From Halomonas sp. TD01 (GTDB lineage Bacteria; Pseudomonadota; Gammaproteobacteria; Pseudomonadales; Halomonadaceae): a DNA stretch of 64,000 bases. The DNA lies in NCBI RefSeq assembly GCF_923868895.1, contig NZ_OV350343.1, forward strand, positions 2,976,001 through 3,040,000, given 5' to 3'. Made by a program: the position numbers and the translations under genes. Within the stretch, counting starts at the first letter, position 1. Each line of letters opens with the position of its first letter. Positions 50,474 to 58,692 of the stretch are shown in pieces. Under the pieces are notes generated by a model that saw only the letters and a program-made list of their open reading frames with translations, ran no database searches and was not told the DNA's origin.

Positions 50474-51352
50474 ATGCTCATCAAAACCTTATCCAGTTCC
50501 CTTTTCGTTGCCACGGCTTTCATCGCCGGTAGCGCATTTGCAGAGTCAGGCTCTCAGGAGACAACGCAGCAGGTGCAGCAGATTCGCAATGCAACGGTGA
50601 AAATCACCTATGGGGACACCACCTTTTTGGTGGACCCGATGCTGGCCGAGCAGGGCGCTTATCCTGGCTTCGAAAATACCTACCGTAGCGAGTTGCGTAA
50701 CCCGCTGGTGGGGCTGCCCATGCCCGTTGAGGAGATAACCGACGGCGTCGACGCCATCATCGTTACTCACACACACCTCGACCACTGGGACGATGCTGCC
50801 CAGGAGCTACTGCCGAAGGACATGCCCCTGTTTGCACAGAATGCTGCCGATGCTGAGCTTATTCGCGCTCAGGGTTTCAGCGATGTGCGTATTTTGGACG
50901 GTGAGGCGGAATTTGGTGGAGTGACACTGCATAAAACGGGCGGTCAGCATGGCTCTGACACTCTCTACGCTGTGCCTGAATTGGCGGAAACCCTCGGTGA
51001 AGTGATGGGCGTGGTCTTCGAGGCGCCGGGACAGAAGACAACCTATTTAGTCGGCGATACCGTGTGGCGTGACGAGGTAGAGCAGGCACTGGAGCGCTAT
51101 AACCCCGACGTGATCGTGCTGAATACTGGCGCCGCCGAGTTAACCAGTTTTGAAGGTGATCCCATTATTATGGGTAAAGAAGACACGCTGCGCACCCATC
51201 AGGCAGCCCCCAATGCGTCGATCATCGCGGTGCATATGGACGCCGTGAACCATATGACGCTAAGCCGTGACGAGCTGGCCGAATACGTGCAGGAAGAGGG
51301 TCTCCAGGAACACGTATTGATTCCCGCCGACGGCGAAGTCATCTCCTTTTAA
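50474..51352 (+). CDS. Exported metallo-beta-lactamase-fold hydrolase (UlaG-like)
   Basis: A 292-residue protein with a signal peptide (MLIKTLSSSLFVATAFIAGS, cleavage after AFA near 24). The metal-binding motif is THTHLDHWD (about 97-105), with a later histidine in GGQHGSDT (about 156-163) and aspartate in YLVGDTVW (about 194), and HMDAVNHMTLSR near the end. It fits the L-ascorbate-6-phosphate-lactonase-like branch of the metallo-beta-lactamase superfamily, but export to the periplasm argues against that substrate. GAAGGAAG precedes the ATG. Its last four bases overlap the 3' end of the convergent LysR gene. Confidence 0.86.
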   Translation: MLIKTLSSSLFVATAFIAGSAFAESGSQETTQQVQQIRNATVKITYGDTTFLVDPMLAEQGAYPGFENTYRSELRNPLVGLPMPVEEITDGVDAIIVTHTHLDHWDDAAQELLPKDMPLFAQNAADAELIRAQGFSDVRILDGEAEFGGVTLHKTGGQHGSDTLYAVPELAETLGEVMGVVFEAPGQKTTYLVGDTVWRDEVEQALERYNPDVIVLNTGAAELTSFEGDPIIMGKEDTLRTHQAAPNASIIAVHMDAVNHMTLSRDELAEYVQEEGLQEHVLIPADGEVISF

Positions 51353-52263
51353 TCCCAAGGAGGAAGGGGAGCCAGCGACTCGAACAAGTAGTCGAGAAAA
51401 ACGCGAACCTTGCGTGAACGAAGACGGCGTTCGGTGGTAAGCACGTGGATGTCGCGTCGCCCGGGCATGACCTCGCAGCGCCAGTATTCAAGCAGTGCGA
51501 CCAATGTCCCGGCTTTGAGCTCGTCAGCAATTAGCCAGGTTGGAAACATCACCAGCCCCTGCCCCAAAAGGGCCGCATGGACCAAGCTGATAGCATCGTT
51601 GCTGTAAAGGTTGCCGGTGACTTCGAAAGGCTTGGCGCTCGTTTGATCCGGTGCCTGAAAGTACCATCGCTGGCGGCCCATCTCGCCCTGATAGATCAGG
51701 CAATTGTGATTAGCGAGTGCCTCCGGCGATTCGGGCTCACCGTGTGCTTGAAGATAGCTCGGCGACGCCACGATCACGTAATTCATCGGTGCTAGACGGC
51801 GCGCGACTAGCGATGAGTCTGCGAGATTGCCCACGCGAAAGGTGATGTCGTGCCCTTCGCGAACCGGATCGACCACGTGGTCGTTGAGTTGCAGTTCGGC
51901 CTTGATGGAAGGGTACCGGTCTTGAAAGCGATGAAGCAGGGGCACAATCTGACGCTGACCAAACGCTACCGGGGCATTAATGCGTAGCATGCCGCTGGGC
52001 TCAGCATTGGGGTGCGCCAAGGCCTCTGTGGCGAAGTCGAGCTGCTCTAGAATATCGCGTACTTCTTCGTAGTAACGCCACCCCGCCTCGGTAAGTGCCA
52101 CGGCTCGGGTATGCCGGTAAAACAACGGCTGACCTACGTCCTCTTCCAAGCCTTGGATCTGCCTAGAAATGGAAGAAACCGCTCGATGGAAGTGGCGAGC
52201 GGTAGCGGTGAAGCTTCCCGTCGCAGCGACACGCTCGAATACGCGCAGGGCATTGAGATCCAT
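51349..52263 (-). CDS. LysR-family transcriptional regulator
   Basis: A 304-residue protein with the N-terminal winged helix-turn-helix (ALRVFERVAATGSFTATARH, then SSISRQIQGLEEDVGQPLFY, about 5-51) and a C-terminal periplasmic-binding-like effector domain (about 90-295). AAGGAG lies 10 bases ahead of the ATG. It is divergent from the PRISE-type reductase gene at 52405, the usual arrangement for a LysR regulator and its target, with a candidate binding site in between. The effector is unknown. Confidence 0.92.
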   Translation of the reverse strand: MDLNALRVFERVAATGSFTATARHFHRAVSSISRQIQGLEEDVGQPLFYRHTRAVALTEAGWRYYEEVRDILEQLDFATEALAHPNAEPSGMLRINAPVAFGQRQIVPLLHRFQDRYPSIKAELQLNDHVVDPVREGHDITFRVGNLADSSLVARRLAPMNYVIVASPSYLQAHGEPESPEALANHNCLIYQGEMGRQRWYFQAPDQTSAKPFEVTGNLYSNDAISLVHAALLGQGLVMFPTWLIADELKAGTLVALLEYWRCEVMPGRRDIHVLTTERRLRSRKVRVFLDYLFESLAPLPPWD

Positions 52264-52292
52264 CGTGTTGAAACTCCTTAAGTTGCGTCTTG

Positions 52293-52309
52293 TGCAATAA
52301 AGATTTGCA
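52293..52309. promoter_or_regulatory. Candidate LysR-type binding site
   Basis: TGCAATAAAGATTTGCA is an inverted repeat (TGCAA / TTGCA, 7-base centre) in the 141-bp gap between the LysR gene and the divergent reductase gene, where LysR-family operators usually lie. Confidence 0.4.
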
Positions 52310-52404
52310 GTGCTTTTGATTGTAGCAATGAACGACCGCTACCAGAATGTGGGCATCGGCTGCCCGCTTGGCGGCCAGACATCATTCACGAAAGGATAAA
52401 GCCC

Positions 52405-53463
52405 ATGCGTAAAGGGATTGCACTAGTCGTCGGTGCCACCGGAATCACTGGTGGCAATTTAGCTTCCTACCTAGTGGCTAGCGGTTGGACGGTTTACGGG
52501 CTATCACGCCACGCCAGCGAACAGAACGGCGTGATTCCAGTGACCGCGGACCTGCTCGATGCGTCCGCTACCCAAGAGGCGTTGGCCGGCCTGCCAATTA
52601 CCCATGTGTTTTACTGCACTTGGGTCGGTCGCGAGAACGAGAAGGCCAATGTCGAGGCCAATAGTGCCATGATGCGCAATCTTTTCGCGTCGCTTGATGA
52701 CGTTAATCTAGAGCACGCATCGCTGGTTACGGGAACCAAGCAGTATCTCGGTTCGTTTGAAGCCTACGGCAGTGGTCGCATTGAAACGCCGTTCCGCGAA
52801 TCCGAGCCGCGGGTTCCTGGCGATAACTTTTACTATGCGTTGGAAGACGTCTTGTTCGAAAACGCCGAGCGTCAAGGCTTTGCCTGGAACGTTCATCGTC
52901 CGCACACGGTCATTGGCTACGCCCGTGGTAATGCCATGAACATGGGCACCACGCTTGCCGTCTATGCCTCAATTTGTAAGGCAACCGGCAAGCCATTCAT
53001 ATTCCCCGGTTCGCAGATTCAATGGAACGCACTAACTGACATGACTGACGCGCTGGTTTTGGCGCGCCAAATGGAGTGGGCCGCGACGACACCGGGAGCG
53101 GCGAATCAGGCATTCAACACGGTTAACGGTGACGTTTTTCGCTGGCGCCGTATGTGGCGTGAGATTGGCGAGTACTTCGGCCTTGAAGTGGTCGAATGCT
53201 CTGAAACGACGCAGCCGTTAGACACACAGATGGCCGGGATCGACGACACTTGGCGTGAAATTGCCGAGAAGCACAATCTGGTCGAGGCTGATGTCACTAA
53301 ACTTGCCTCATGGTGGCATACGGATGCCGATCTGGGCCGTGACCAGGAGTGTGTCAACGATACTACCAAGTCACGCGATTTCGGTTTCGACCATTTCCGC
53401 GAGACCCGCAGCGCCTTCTTCGACCTATTTGATCGCCTACGTGCTGAGAAGATCATTCCCTAA
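52405..53463 (+). CDS. NAD(P)-dependent reductase of the PRISE (5-beta-reductase/iridoid synthase-like) SDR group
   Basis: A 352-residue extended short-chain dehydrogenase. The N-terminal Rossmann motif is VVGATGITGGNLASYLVASG (about 7-26). It continues with THVFYCTWVGRENEKANVEA and GTKQYLGSFEAYG (about 110), an FYYALEDVL segment (about 142) with the catalytic tyrosine, and WNVHRPHTVIGYARGNAMN (about 165). These features match the PRISE family, which reduces enone-containing substrates with NADPH. Bacterial substrates are mostly unknown. It stands alone, divergent from a LysR regulator, and ends with a terminator. Confidence 0.85.
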   Translation: MRKGIALVVGATGITGGNLASYLVASGWTVYGLSRHASEQNGVIPVTADLLDASATQEALAGLPITHVFYCTWVGRENEKANVEANSAMMRNLFASLDDVNLEHASLVTGTKQYLGSFEAYGSGRIETPFRESEPRVPGDNFYYALEDVLFENAERQGFAWNVHRPHTVIGYARGNAMNMGTTLAVYASICKATGKPFIFPGSQIQWNALTDMTDALVLARQMEWAATTPGAANQAFNTVNGDVFRWRRMWREIGEYFGLEVVECSETTQPLDTQMAGIDDTWREIAEKHNLVEADVTKLASWWHTDADLGRDQECVNDTTKSRDFGFDHFRETRSAFFDLFDRLRAEKIIP

Positions 53464-53495
53464 TAGCAAAATATCAGCAAGACGAAAGCTTGTAA

Positions 53496-53531
53496 AACAA
53501 GACTCGGCGTCGCTAGGCGCTGGGTCTTGTT
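53496..53531 (+). terminator. Terminator after the PRISE-type reductase gene
   Basis: Inverted repeat AACAAGAC / GTCTTGTT, extended by further pairs including G-T pairs, 33 bases after the stop; the tail is only moderately T-rich. Confidence 0.7.
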
Positions 53532-53682
53532 ATTTATGGAACTGGATTTTCTGAAACTATAAAATTTATCAAATTGACAGCCTTTGGCCGCATACTGATT
53601 AATAGACCAAAGTGATTTGTAGAAAACACATGTCGAGGGACTGCTTTTCCACCGTACCCCAACCATCCTAAACCTGTGCACC

Positions 53683-53862
53683 ATGCAGCGAATTTCCCAT
53701 CTGAAAAATTCCAACATCAAAGTACTAACCCCTGAAGATTGGGCGCTATACAAGTCAGTCAGGTTGGAATCGCTCAAGGATTCCCCTGGCTCGTGCGATC
53801 AGGAAGCGGCATTGTCAGATTCTGATTGGCAGTTCGTTTGTATTGGTCGTCTGGCTTTATAG
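53683..53862 (+). pseudogene. GNAT acetyltransferase N-terminal remnant
   Basis: A 59-residue frame from an ATG with no ribosome binding site. The part IKVLTPEDWALYKSVRLESL, followed by KDSPGSCDQEAALSDSDW, is the typical beginning of GNAT acetyltransferases (strand 1 and helix 1). It then changes to unrelated sequence and stops. No acetyl-CoA-binding motif follows in any frame. It is a decayed gene fragment. Confidence 0.7.
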
Positions 53863-54102
53863 GTACGGGCCAGGCGATGCAACTTAGACGTGATTCATTT
53901 CTTATGATGCAGCCCAAGAAAATGATGTTACACGGTTCTGCATAAAGCCCCCTATAAAAACTTTTTAAACGCAAAAGTGCGCTCGAAACAAGCCCTCCGA
54001 CGTTTTGGTTAACTAGGCGATATCGTTCTGTTTACCTCTTTTAAGCACTATGTTGGCGCAGATTGCGTGAGCCTTTAGTTCACATTTTTTAAATTTAACA
54101 AA

Positions 54103-54218
54103 ACTACGTTCGCCAGCGCACAGTGAGTATGTGTTTTAAGGTCCATCCTGAGGTTAAGCGAGACAAGGGAAGTGTCTAAACAAGGACGTTGCGCTATGCG
54201 CTGCCAGGAAGGCAGCGC
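54103..54218 (+). repeat. Direct repeat copy A with hairpin (candidate small RNA)
   Basis: 102 bases (54103-54204) that recur with about 87% identity at 54394-54495. It holds GTGTTTTAAGGTCCATCCT and GGACGTTGCGCTATGCGCTG, common to both copies. The copy runs into a perfect 8-bp hairpin GCGCTGCC-AGGAA-GGCAGCGC (54198-54218) with TTCTTTT shortly after. No open frame is shared. The strand is inferred from the hairpin. Confidence 0.55.
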
Positions 54219-54393
54219 CACTATGATTCTTTTAATTCGGTGTCGCAAGGAGTGCGGCACTATCTTTAGTGATTTCACTGATTAAAGCTCAGTGTTAGAT
54301 TGTTGTATTAAAATAATTATTATTGCTTCTTTGATAAGCAATAAATATTTCCCAGGCTACATAGCCCCAGCATGTACTTAAAAAATTCATAAT

Positions 54394-54509
54394 ACTACGT
54401 TCGCCAACGCACAGAGAGTACGTGTTTTAAGGTCCATCCTAACGGTGAGCGTGGCAACGGAAGTGCCTAAAAAAGGACGTTGCGCTATGCGCTGCAAGGG
54501 ATGAAGCGC
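54394..54509 (+). repeat. Direct repeat copy B with hairpin (candidate small RNA)
   Basis: Second copy of the 102-base element, 291 bases after the first. It ends in a different hairpin (GCGCT / AGCGC, 54489-54509) followed by CCTTTCTT. The hairpin sequence differs while its place is kept, which suggests selection for structure. CATAAT at 54389-54394 could be a -10 box. Confidence 0.55.
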
Positions 54510-54745
54510 GCCTTTCTTATTGTACGACAAGTCTTCGGTAGTGCTTCAGTTTTCGTCTTGCGGGTTGCGCTTGGCGTTGCTCTCGAAGAGCAATCTTGAC
54601 ACTCGGCCGCGCAGATGCCGATATCATGACTTATCAACGTTCATTACAAATGATGAGTCACTATACCTTTAGTGCCTAAAAGGATATTTATAAGTAAAGG
54701 ATCGTACGAGTCTGCATTAAGTCGATCCACTGTAAGGAAAATATT

Positions 54746-54988
54746 ATGAAAATCATCTTTGCCCTAACGCTTGGAACGATAGCCTTACTCTTGGCGGTTA
54801 CCGCTCAAGATTCGCTTATTGCTCGAATCTTCCTTGCTGCGGTGGGCCTTGCAATATACGCGGTGGTGCTGATCCCAGGGGCTGCTCGCAAGGCATCTGG
54901 GTCTCGTCAGCCGGACGGGCCAACCATCGGTGAATTCAGCGATCGATCCCAAAAGAAGCCGCTAAAACTCCAGAAGGAACTCTTCTGA
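54746..54988 (+). CDS. Small membrane protein of unknown function
   Basis: An 80-residue protein with two hydrophobic stretches (IIFALTLGTIALLLAVTA, about 3-20, and IFLAAVGLAIYAVVLIPGA, about 28-46) and a polar, basic C-terminal tail (about 50-80). GTAAGGAAAA precedes the ATG with good spacing, so it is probably expressed. No family was recognised. It is followed after 83 bases by the esterase gene in the same direction, and the two may be co-transcribed. Confidence 0.7.
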   Translation: MKIIFALTLGTIALLLAVTAQDSLIARIFLAAVGLAIYAVVLIPGAARKASGSRQPDGPTIGEFSDRSQKKPLKLQKELF

Positions 54989-55071
54989 AAACGCGGACTT
55001 ATTCTACGGGCTTTCTCTACGGACTTTTCTACAAGCAGCATGCGCCACACTACGCTGGCAAAGGAGGCTAT

Positions 55072-55992
55072 ATGCCGAGAACTTCAGGTAGCCAAGATCG
55101 TCTGACCGATTTGAAAGAGTTCGGAGCGGATCCCGGGTCGTTGCATGCAGACACCTATATTCCAAAGAACTTCTCTAAAAATGGGCCCCTTGTCGTTGTA
55201 CTTCATGGCAGCACCCAGTCGGCAGAGGGCTATGATCTAGGGTCAGGTTGGTCGGCGCTTGCCGACGAATGCGGGATAGCACTTCTGTATCCAGAGCAAA
55301 GGCAAAGCAATAATCCGATCAGCAGCTTCAATTGGTTTAAGTCTGGCGATAGCCGCCGAGGCGAAGGCGAGCCACTGTCTATTCGTCATATGATCGAACA
55401 GGTCGTTGATGATCATGAGATCGACCCTGGGCGGGTTTTTATTACAGGGATGTCTTCGGGCGGCGCCATGACCTCTGTGATGCTGGCGACTTATCCAGAA
55501 GTGTTTGCGGGAGGCGCGATTATCGCCGGGTTACCTTACCGCAGCGCTGACAATTTGATGGAAGCGGTCGTTCGCATGAAAGGATTTGGCGGCCCGTCAG
55601 ATAGTAAGCTCGATGAGCTGGTACGTGGAGCCTCGACATTCGACGGCCCTTGGCCAACGATCTCGGTCTGGCATGGCGGCAGCGATGCAACCGTCGATCA
55701 TTCCAACGCCGACTCTATCGTTCGGCAGTGGCAGAAAGTTCACAAGGTTGAAGGGCCGCCGACAAGGGTGGAGGAGGTTGACGGCTTTCCTCGACAGGTT
55801 TGGAGCAACCCTGACAAGCGGGAAGTGATCGAAGAGTACATCATCGAAGGAATGGGACACGGCACGCCGATTATGACTGATGGGGAAGAGGGGCTTGGTG
55901 AAGAAGACAAGTACATGCTGGAGGTTGGCATTTCTTCGACCCGTCACATCGCATATTTCTGGGGCCTTACTGAGTCCGTGAAAAGTTCCTAA
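55072..55992 (+). CDS. PHB depolymerase-family esterase (alpha/beta hydrolase)
   Basis: A 306-residue alpha/beta hydrolase. The oxyanion region is LVVVLHGSTQSAEGYD (about 40-55), the nucleophile motif is ITGMSSGGAMTSVMLATYPE (Ser about 126), an aspartate follows in VWHGGSDATVDHSN (about 200) and the likely catalytic histidine lies in GMGHGTP (about 260). This is the Esterase_PHB / LpqC / feruloyl-esterase-like family. There is no signal peptide, so it is probably cytoplasmic. The substrate is unknown; intracellular polyester oligomers are possible since Halomonas strains commonly store PHB. AAAGGAGG lies ahead of the ATG. Confidence 0.86.
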   Translation: MPRTSGSQDRLTDLKEFGADPGSLHADTYIPKNFSKNGPLVVVLHGSTQSAEGYDLGSGWSALADECGIALLYPEQRQSNNPISSFNWFKSGDSRRGEGEPLSIRHMIEQVVDDHEIDPGRVFITGMSSGGAMTSVMLATYPEVFAGGAIIAGLPYRSADNLMEAVVRMKGFGGPSDSKLDELVRGASTFDGPWPTISVWHGGSDATVDHSNADSIVRQWQKVHKVEGPPTRVEEVDGFPRQVWSNPDKREVIEEYIIEGMGHGTPIMTDGEEGLGEEDKYMLEVGISSTRHIAYFWGLTESVKSS

Positions 55993-56004
55993 TAAAATAT
56001 CGTC

Positions 56005-56039
56005 AAACGGTGGCTGGGCATATACCGCTGCCACCGTTT
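56005..56039. terminator. Bidirectional terminator between the esterase gene and lhgO
   Basis: Perfect 10-bp stem AAACGGTGGC / GCCACCGTTT with a 15-base loop, between the convergent gene ends. Confidence 0.82.
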
Positions 56040-56103
56040 AGACACCCTTGTTGAGAACGAGCCCCCCATGAGCGGTTAAAGGCTCTGGCGACACGGTGAT
56101 GTG

Positions 56104-57318
56104 TTAGCTCACTACGGCGGCGCTATCGCCAACCTGCTGCTTAACTTTCTCTACGATATACGCCCCAATGGGAATGGCAGACGTCGCCGCAGGCGAGGGT
56201 GCGTTACACACGTTGACAGTACGCGGCGTGTTGACGAACAGGAAGTCATCGACCAGCTTGCCATCGTTGGACACCGCCTGGGCACGCACGCCAGCTGGGT
56301 AAGGCTCAAGATCTGCCAGCGTTAAGCTCGGGCAGTACTTACGTACTTGCTGAAGGTAGCCTTTTTTATAGAGCGAGTTCTTAAACTCGGAAAGCCCTGG
56401 GCGTAGGTTGTCTTTCAGCACCTGACGAATGCCGCTATGGCGCAGCATGGCTAGCGTATCGGAAAGCGAGATGTCGGTCTTTCGATAGCCTTCACGTTTC
56501 CAGGCCAGTACCGCGTTGGGGCCGACCGTCACGCTGCCGTCAATCATGCGCGTTAGGTGAACGCCAAGAAACGGCATCGAAGGGTCAGGAATTGGGTAGA
56601 TCAGATGGTTGACGATTTGATTGTGCTGCGTGGGAAGACGGAAGTACTCGCCGCGGAACGGGCAGATAGTGAAGTCCGGTTCGATACCTAGCATACGCAC
56701 CACTCGGTCTGCCATCAGGCCTGAGCAGGACACCATGTAGCGGGTAGAAAAATCGCCCTGGCTGGTGGAAACCACCACCTCGTTGGTTCGTTCACTTAAG
56801 CCGGTCACCGACGTGGCGTAGCGAATCTCACCGCCAGCGGCTTCGAACTCACGGCCCATGGCAGCAGCCACTTCAGCATAGTTGACGATGCCGCTGGAGG
56901 GGACAAAGATACCACCGACGCCCGTGATGTTAGGTTCACGTTCGTGCAGTTCCTCTGCTTTCAGCCAATACCGCTCCAAGCCATTAGCCTCCGTGCGCTC
57001 CCACAGGGCCTTCATGCGCTGAAGCTCGAGGTCATTGGTGGCGACTAGCAACTTGCCGCATTCATCGTAGGCAATGCTGTGTTCGTCACAAAACGCCTTG
57101 GTGGCGAGGTTTCCCTCTAGACAGAAGCGCGCCTTTAGGCTGCCGGGCGTGTAGTAAACCCCTGCATGAATCACGCCACTGTTGTGGCCTGTTTGATGAC
57201 GGGCAGGGCCATCCTCTTTCTCAACCAGCAGCATCTTCTTGTCAGGGTAGGCGCGGATAAGCTGCATGGCCGTCGACAGCCCAAGAATGCCGCCCCCGAT
57301 AATAATGTAGTCGTACAT
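56104..57318 (-). CDS. lhgO: L-2-hydroxyglutarate oxidase/dehydrogenase
   Basis: FAD enzyme that oxidises L-2-hydroxyglutarate to 2-oxoglutarate, feeding electrons to the respiratory chain. The start is set at 57318 (MYDYIIIGGGILGLS), with GAGACG ahead; 404 residues. It has the N-terminal dinucleotide motif IIGGGILGLSTAMQL (about 6-20), HQTGHNSGVIHAGVYYTPGS (about 45-64), CGKLLVATN and the C-terminal GVRAQAVSNDGKLVDDF (about 350). It follows glaH by 64 bases on the same strand. Together they convert glutarate, the end product of cadaverine/lysine degradation, to 2-oxoglutarate. Confidence 0.94.
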   Translation of the reverse strand: MYDYIIIGGGILGLSTAMQLIRAYPDKKMLLVEKEDGPARHQTGHNSGVIHAGVYYTPGSLKARFCLEGNLATKAFCDEHSIAYDECGKLLVATNDLELQRMKALWERTEANGLERYWLKAEELHEREPNITGVGGIFVPSSGIVNYAEVAAAMGREFEAAGGEIRYATSVTGLSERTNEVVVSTSQGDFSTRYMVSCSGLMADRVVRMLGIEPDFTICPFRGEYFRLPTQHNQIVNHLIYPIPDPSMPFLGVHLTRMIDGSVTVGPNAVLAWKREGYRKTDISLSDTLAMLRHSGIRQVLKDNLRPGLSEFKNSLYKKGYLQQVRKYCPSLTLADLEPYPAGVRAQAVSNDGKLVDDFLFVNTPRTVNVCNAPSPAATSAIPIGAYIVEKVKQQVGDSAAVVS

Positions 57319-57382
57319 AGGCGTCTCGGTAGTCAAGGGGAAAAGGCCACCGTCATGGCGGTGGCCGACTTGTTTTTGGTGA

Positions 57383-58345
57383 TTATACCTGACGCGGCTG
57401 GCGCAGCGTTTTGGCATGAGTGAAATAACCGCGCTGACGCATCAGCTCACGACGTAGGTCAGGGTGCGGGGTGAAGCGATCACGCCCATGTAGCCAGAAG
57501 TGATTGTTAATAAGTAGGAAGCTGCCGGTAGATACCGGAATCGATAGCTTATGTTGACTACCTTCCAGCGAATCAGAAAGATTGGCTAGCCAGTTACCTT
57601 CCTCAAAGTTCTTCGGCTGAACGAACTGGTCGATGTAAGACATGATCGGGCGACCCTCGGTATCCACATCGAACACGGGGTGGTAGATGTCGCGATCAAC
57701 ATTCTTACTGGGCGGCGCGGTCCAGCGCATGTTACGACGCGCCAGTGGGTGAGGGTAGAACGTGTCTAACCCTTCCCAGTCATCGAGGTGCAGCAGTAGT
57801 GAGTTGCCACCTTGCATGTTCTGTTCGTCGACTTTCATCATCAACACGTAGTCGGTGTCCTGTTCCACGAACGTACCGTCGTTATGCAGCTCCATAACAC
57901 GGTGCGGTTGACGTAGGTAACTGTCTGAGTTGTCAACGTTCTTCACCACAAAACGCGCATAGTACTGGCCGCTCATGGCGTCGTAATTGGAGCGTCCCAT
58001 TAGGTGAGACACTGCCGTGGCGAATATCACCATGTTGTCTGCCTGCTCGACCTGATCCAGCCCCTCTGGCGTGACCAGAAATGCACCCGTATCCCGATCC
58101 ACCATGGTATCGATCAACACCGGTTGTAAGGTGTTCTTGCATAGGTCATCAAGAATCTTGGCCACCCGGAAGCGTAGGAAAGACTTATATTCCAGTGCCT
58201 GAACCGGCCATTCCGACACGGCGTCAAGAAACGCTTGCACTGTCTCTTTTGGGAAGCTCAGTTGCAGTAAGCGGTCCGACTGCGGTGAGCGGCCAAGGGT
58301 GAAACCATAATGCTGCTGTGCGGGGATAGTGGCTGGAGCGTTCAT
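57383..58345 (-). CDS. glaH: Glutarate 2-hydroxylase (CsiD/GlaH)
   Basis: Fe(II)/2-oxoglutarate-dependent dioxygenase that hydroxylates glutarate to L-2-hydroxyglutarate. The start is set at 58345 ([15 protein letters not shown]), with AGAGAGG ahead; 320 residues. The iron-binding pair is in [20 protein letters not shown] (HxD, about 152-171) and the second histidine in [16 protein letters not shown] (about 279-294), followed by the 2-oxoglutarate-binding arginine in [10 protein letters not shown]. Length and motifs fit the CsiD family. No CsiR regulator gene is adjacent. A good sigma-70 promoter lies upstream. Confidence 0.94.
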   Translation of the reverse strand: MNAPATIPAQQHYGFTLGRSPQSDRLLQLSFPKETVQAFLDAVSEWPVQALEYKSFLRFRVAKILDDLCKNTLQPVLIDTMVDRDTGAFLVTPEGLDQVEQADNMVIFATAVSHLMGRSNYDAMSGQYYARFVVKNVDNSDSYLRQPHRVMELHNDGTFVEQDTDYVLMMKVDEQNMQGGNSLLLHLDDWEGLDTFYPHPLARRNMRWTAPPSKNVDRDIYHPVFDVDTEGRPIMSYIDQFVQPKNFEEGNWLANLSDSLEGSQHKLSIPVSTGSFLLINNHFWLHGRDRFTPHPDLRRELMRQRGYFTHAKTLRQPRQV

Positions 58346-58692
58346 TGGACGCCTCTCTTTAGCAAAAGAATGAAAAAGAACCGAATTCAAAAACAACCTA
58401 CGCTTAAAAAATATCTACATTTTTATATTTCGTCAACGTTTTGTGATTATTTCATTAAAAATATCCGGCGATGGCTTTTTTGCTCTTGATGGTTCTTTAA
58501 TTAAAATTTTGATTTCTAATGAAAAGATGAGGTTTTGCCTGTTGGCGGCACCTTGGTGGACAGATCTTTGCTACCAAAGGCTTGATGCATGACGTGATTT
58601 GGGGCGCTTACTCTGAGGTGCAGCAAGCTCAATGAGGTGTAGTATTTAGATAAAAGATCACCAGCGACTAATTTTGATTTTAAGGAAAGCCC
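58346..58692. other. Divergent control region between glaH and the helicase-nuclease gene
   Basis: 347 bases with no gene, AT-rich on the glaH side. It holds the glaH promoter (58408-58436). An 83-residue open frame on the minus strand (58516-58767) lacks a binding site and recognisable sequence. Confidence 0.65.
58408..58436 (-). promoter_or_regulatory. Sigma-70-type promoter of glaH-lhgO
   Basis: On the minus strand TTGACG (58431-58436), a 17-base spacer, and TATTTT (58408-58413), about 63 bases ahead of the glaH start. Confidence 0.6.

Larger units (their letters stand above)
53464..54745. other. 1.28-kb region without an intact gene
   Basis: Contains a terminator (53496-53531), a GNAT acetyltransferase remnant (53683-53862), and two 102-bp direct repeats ending in hairpins (54103-54218 and 54394-54509). 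The other open frames in it are short, lack ribosome binding sites and look random. The DNA is AT-rich overall. Confidence 0.75.

Noticed and set aside
53460..53777. 105-codon minus-strand frame after the PRISE-type reductase
   Set aside because: It overlaps the terminator and the antisense of the GNAT remnant and has no motif or binding site.
54103..54509. Assigning the duplicated element to the CsrB/RsmY family
   Set aside because: Three GGA triplets per copy are too few for a firm call and no TGTAAG-N6-CTTACA box was seen upstream.
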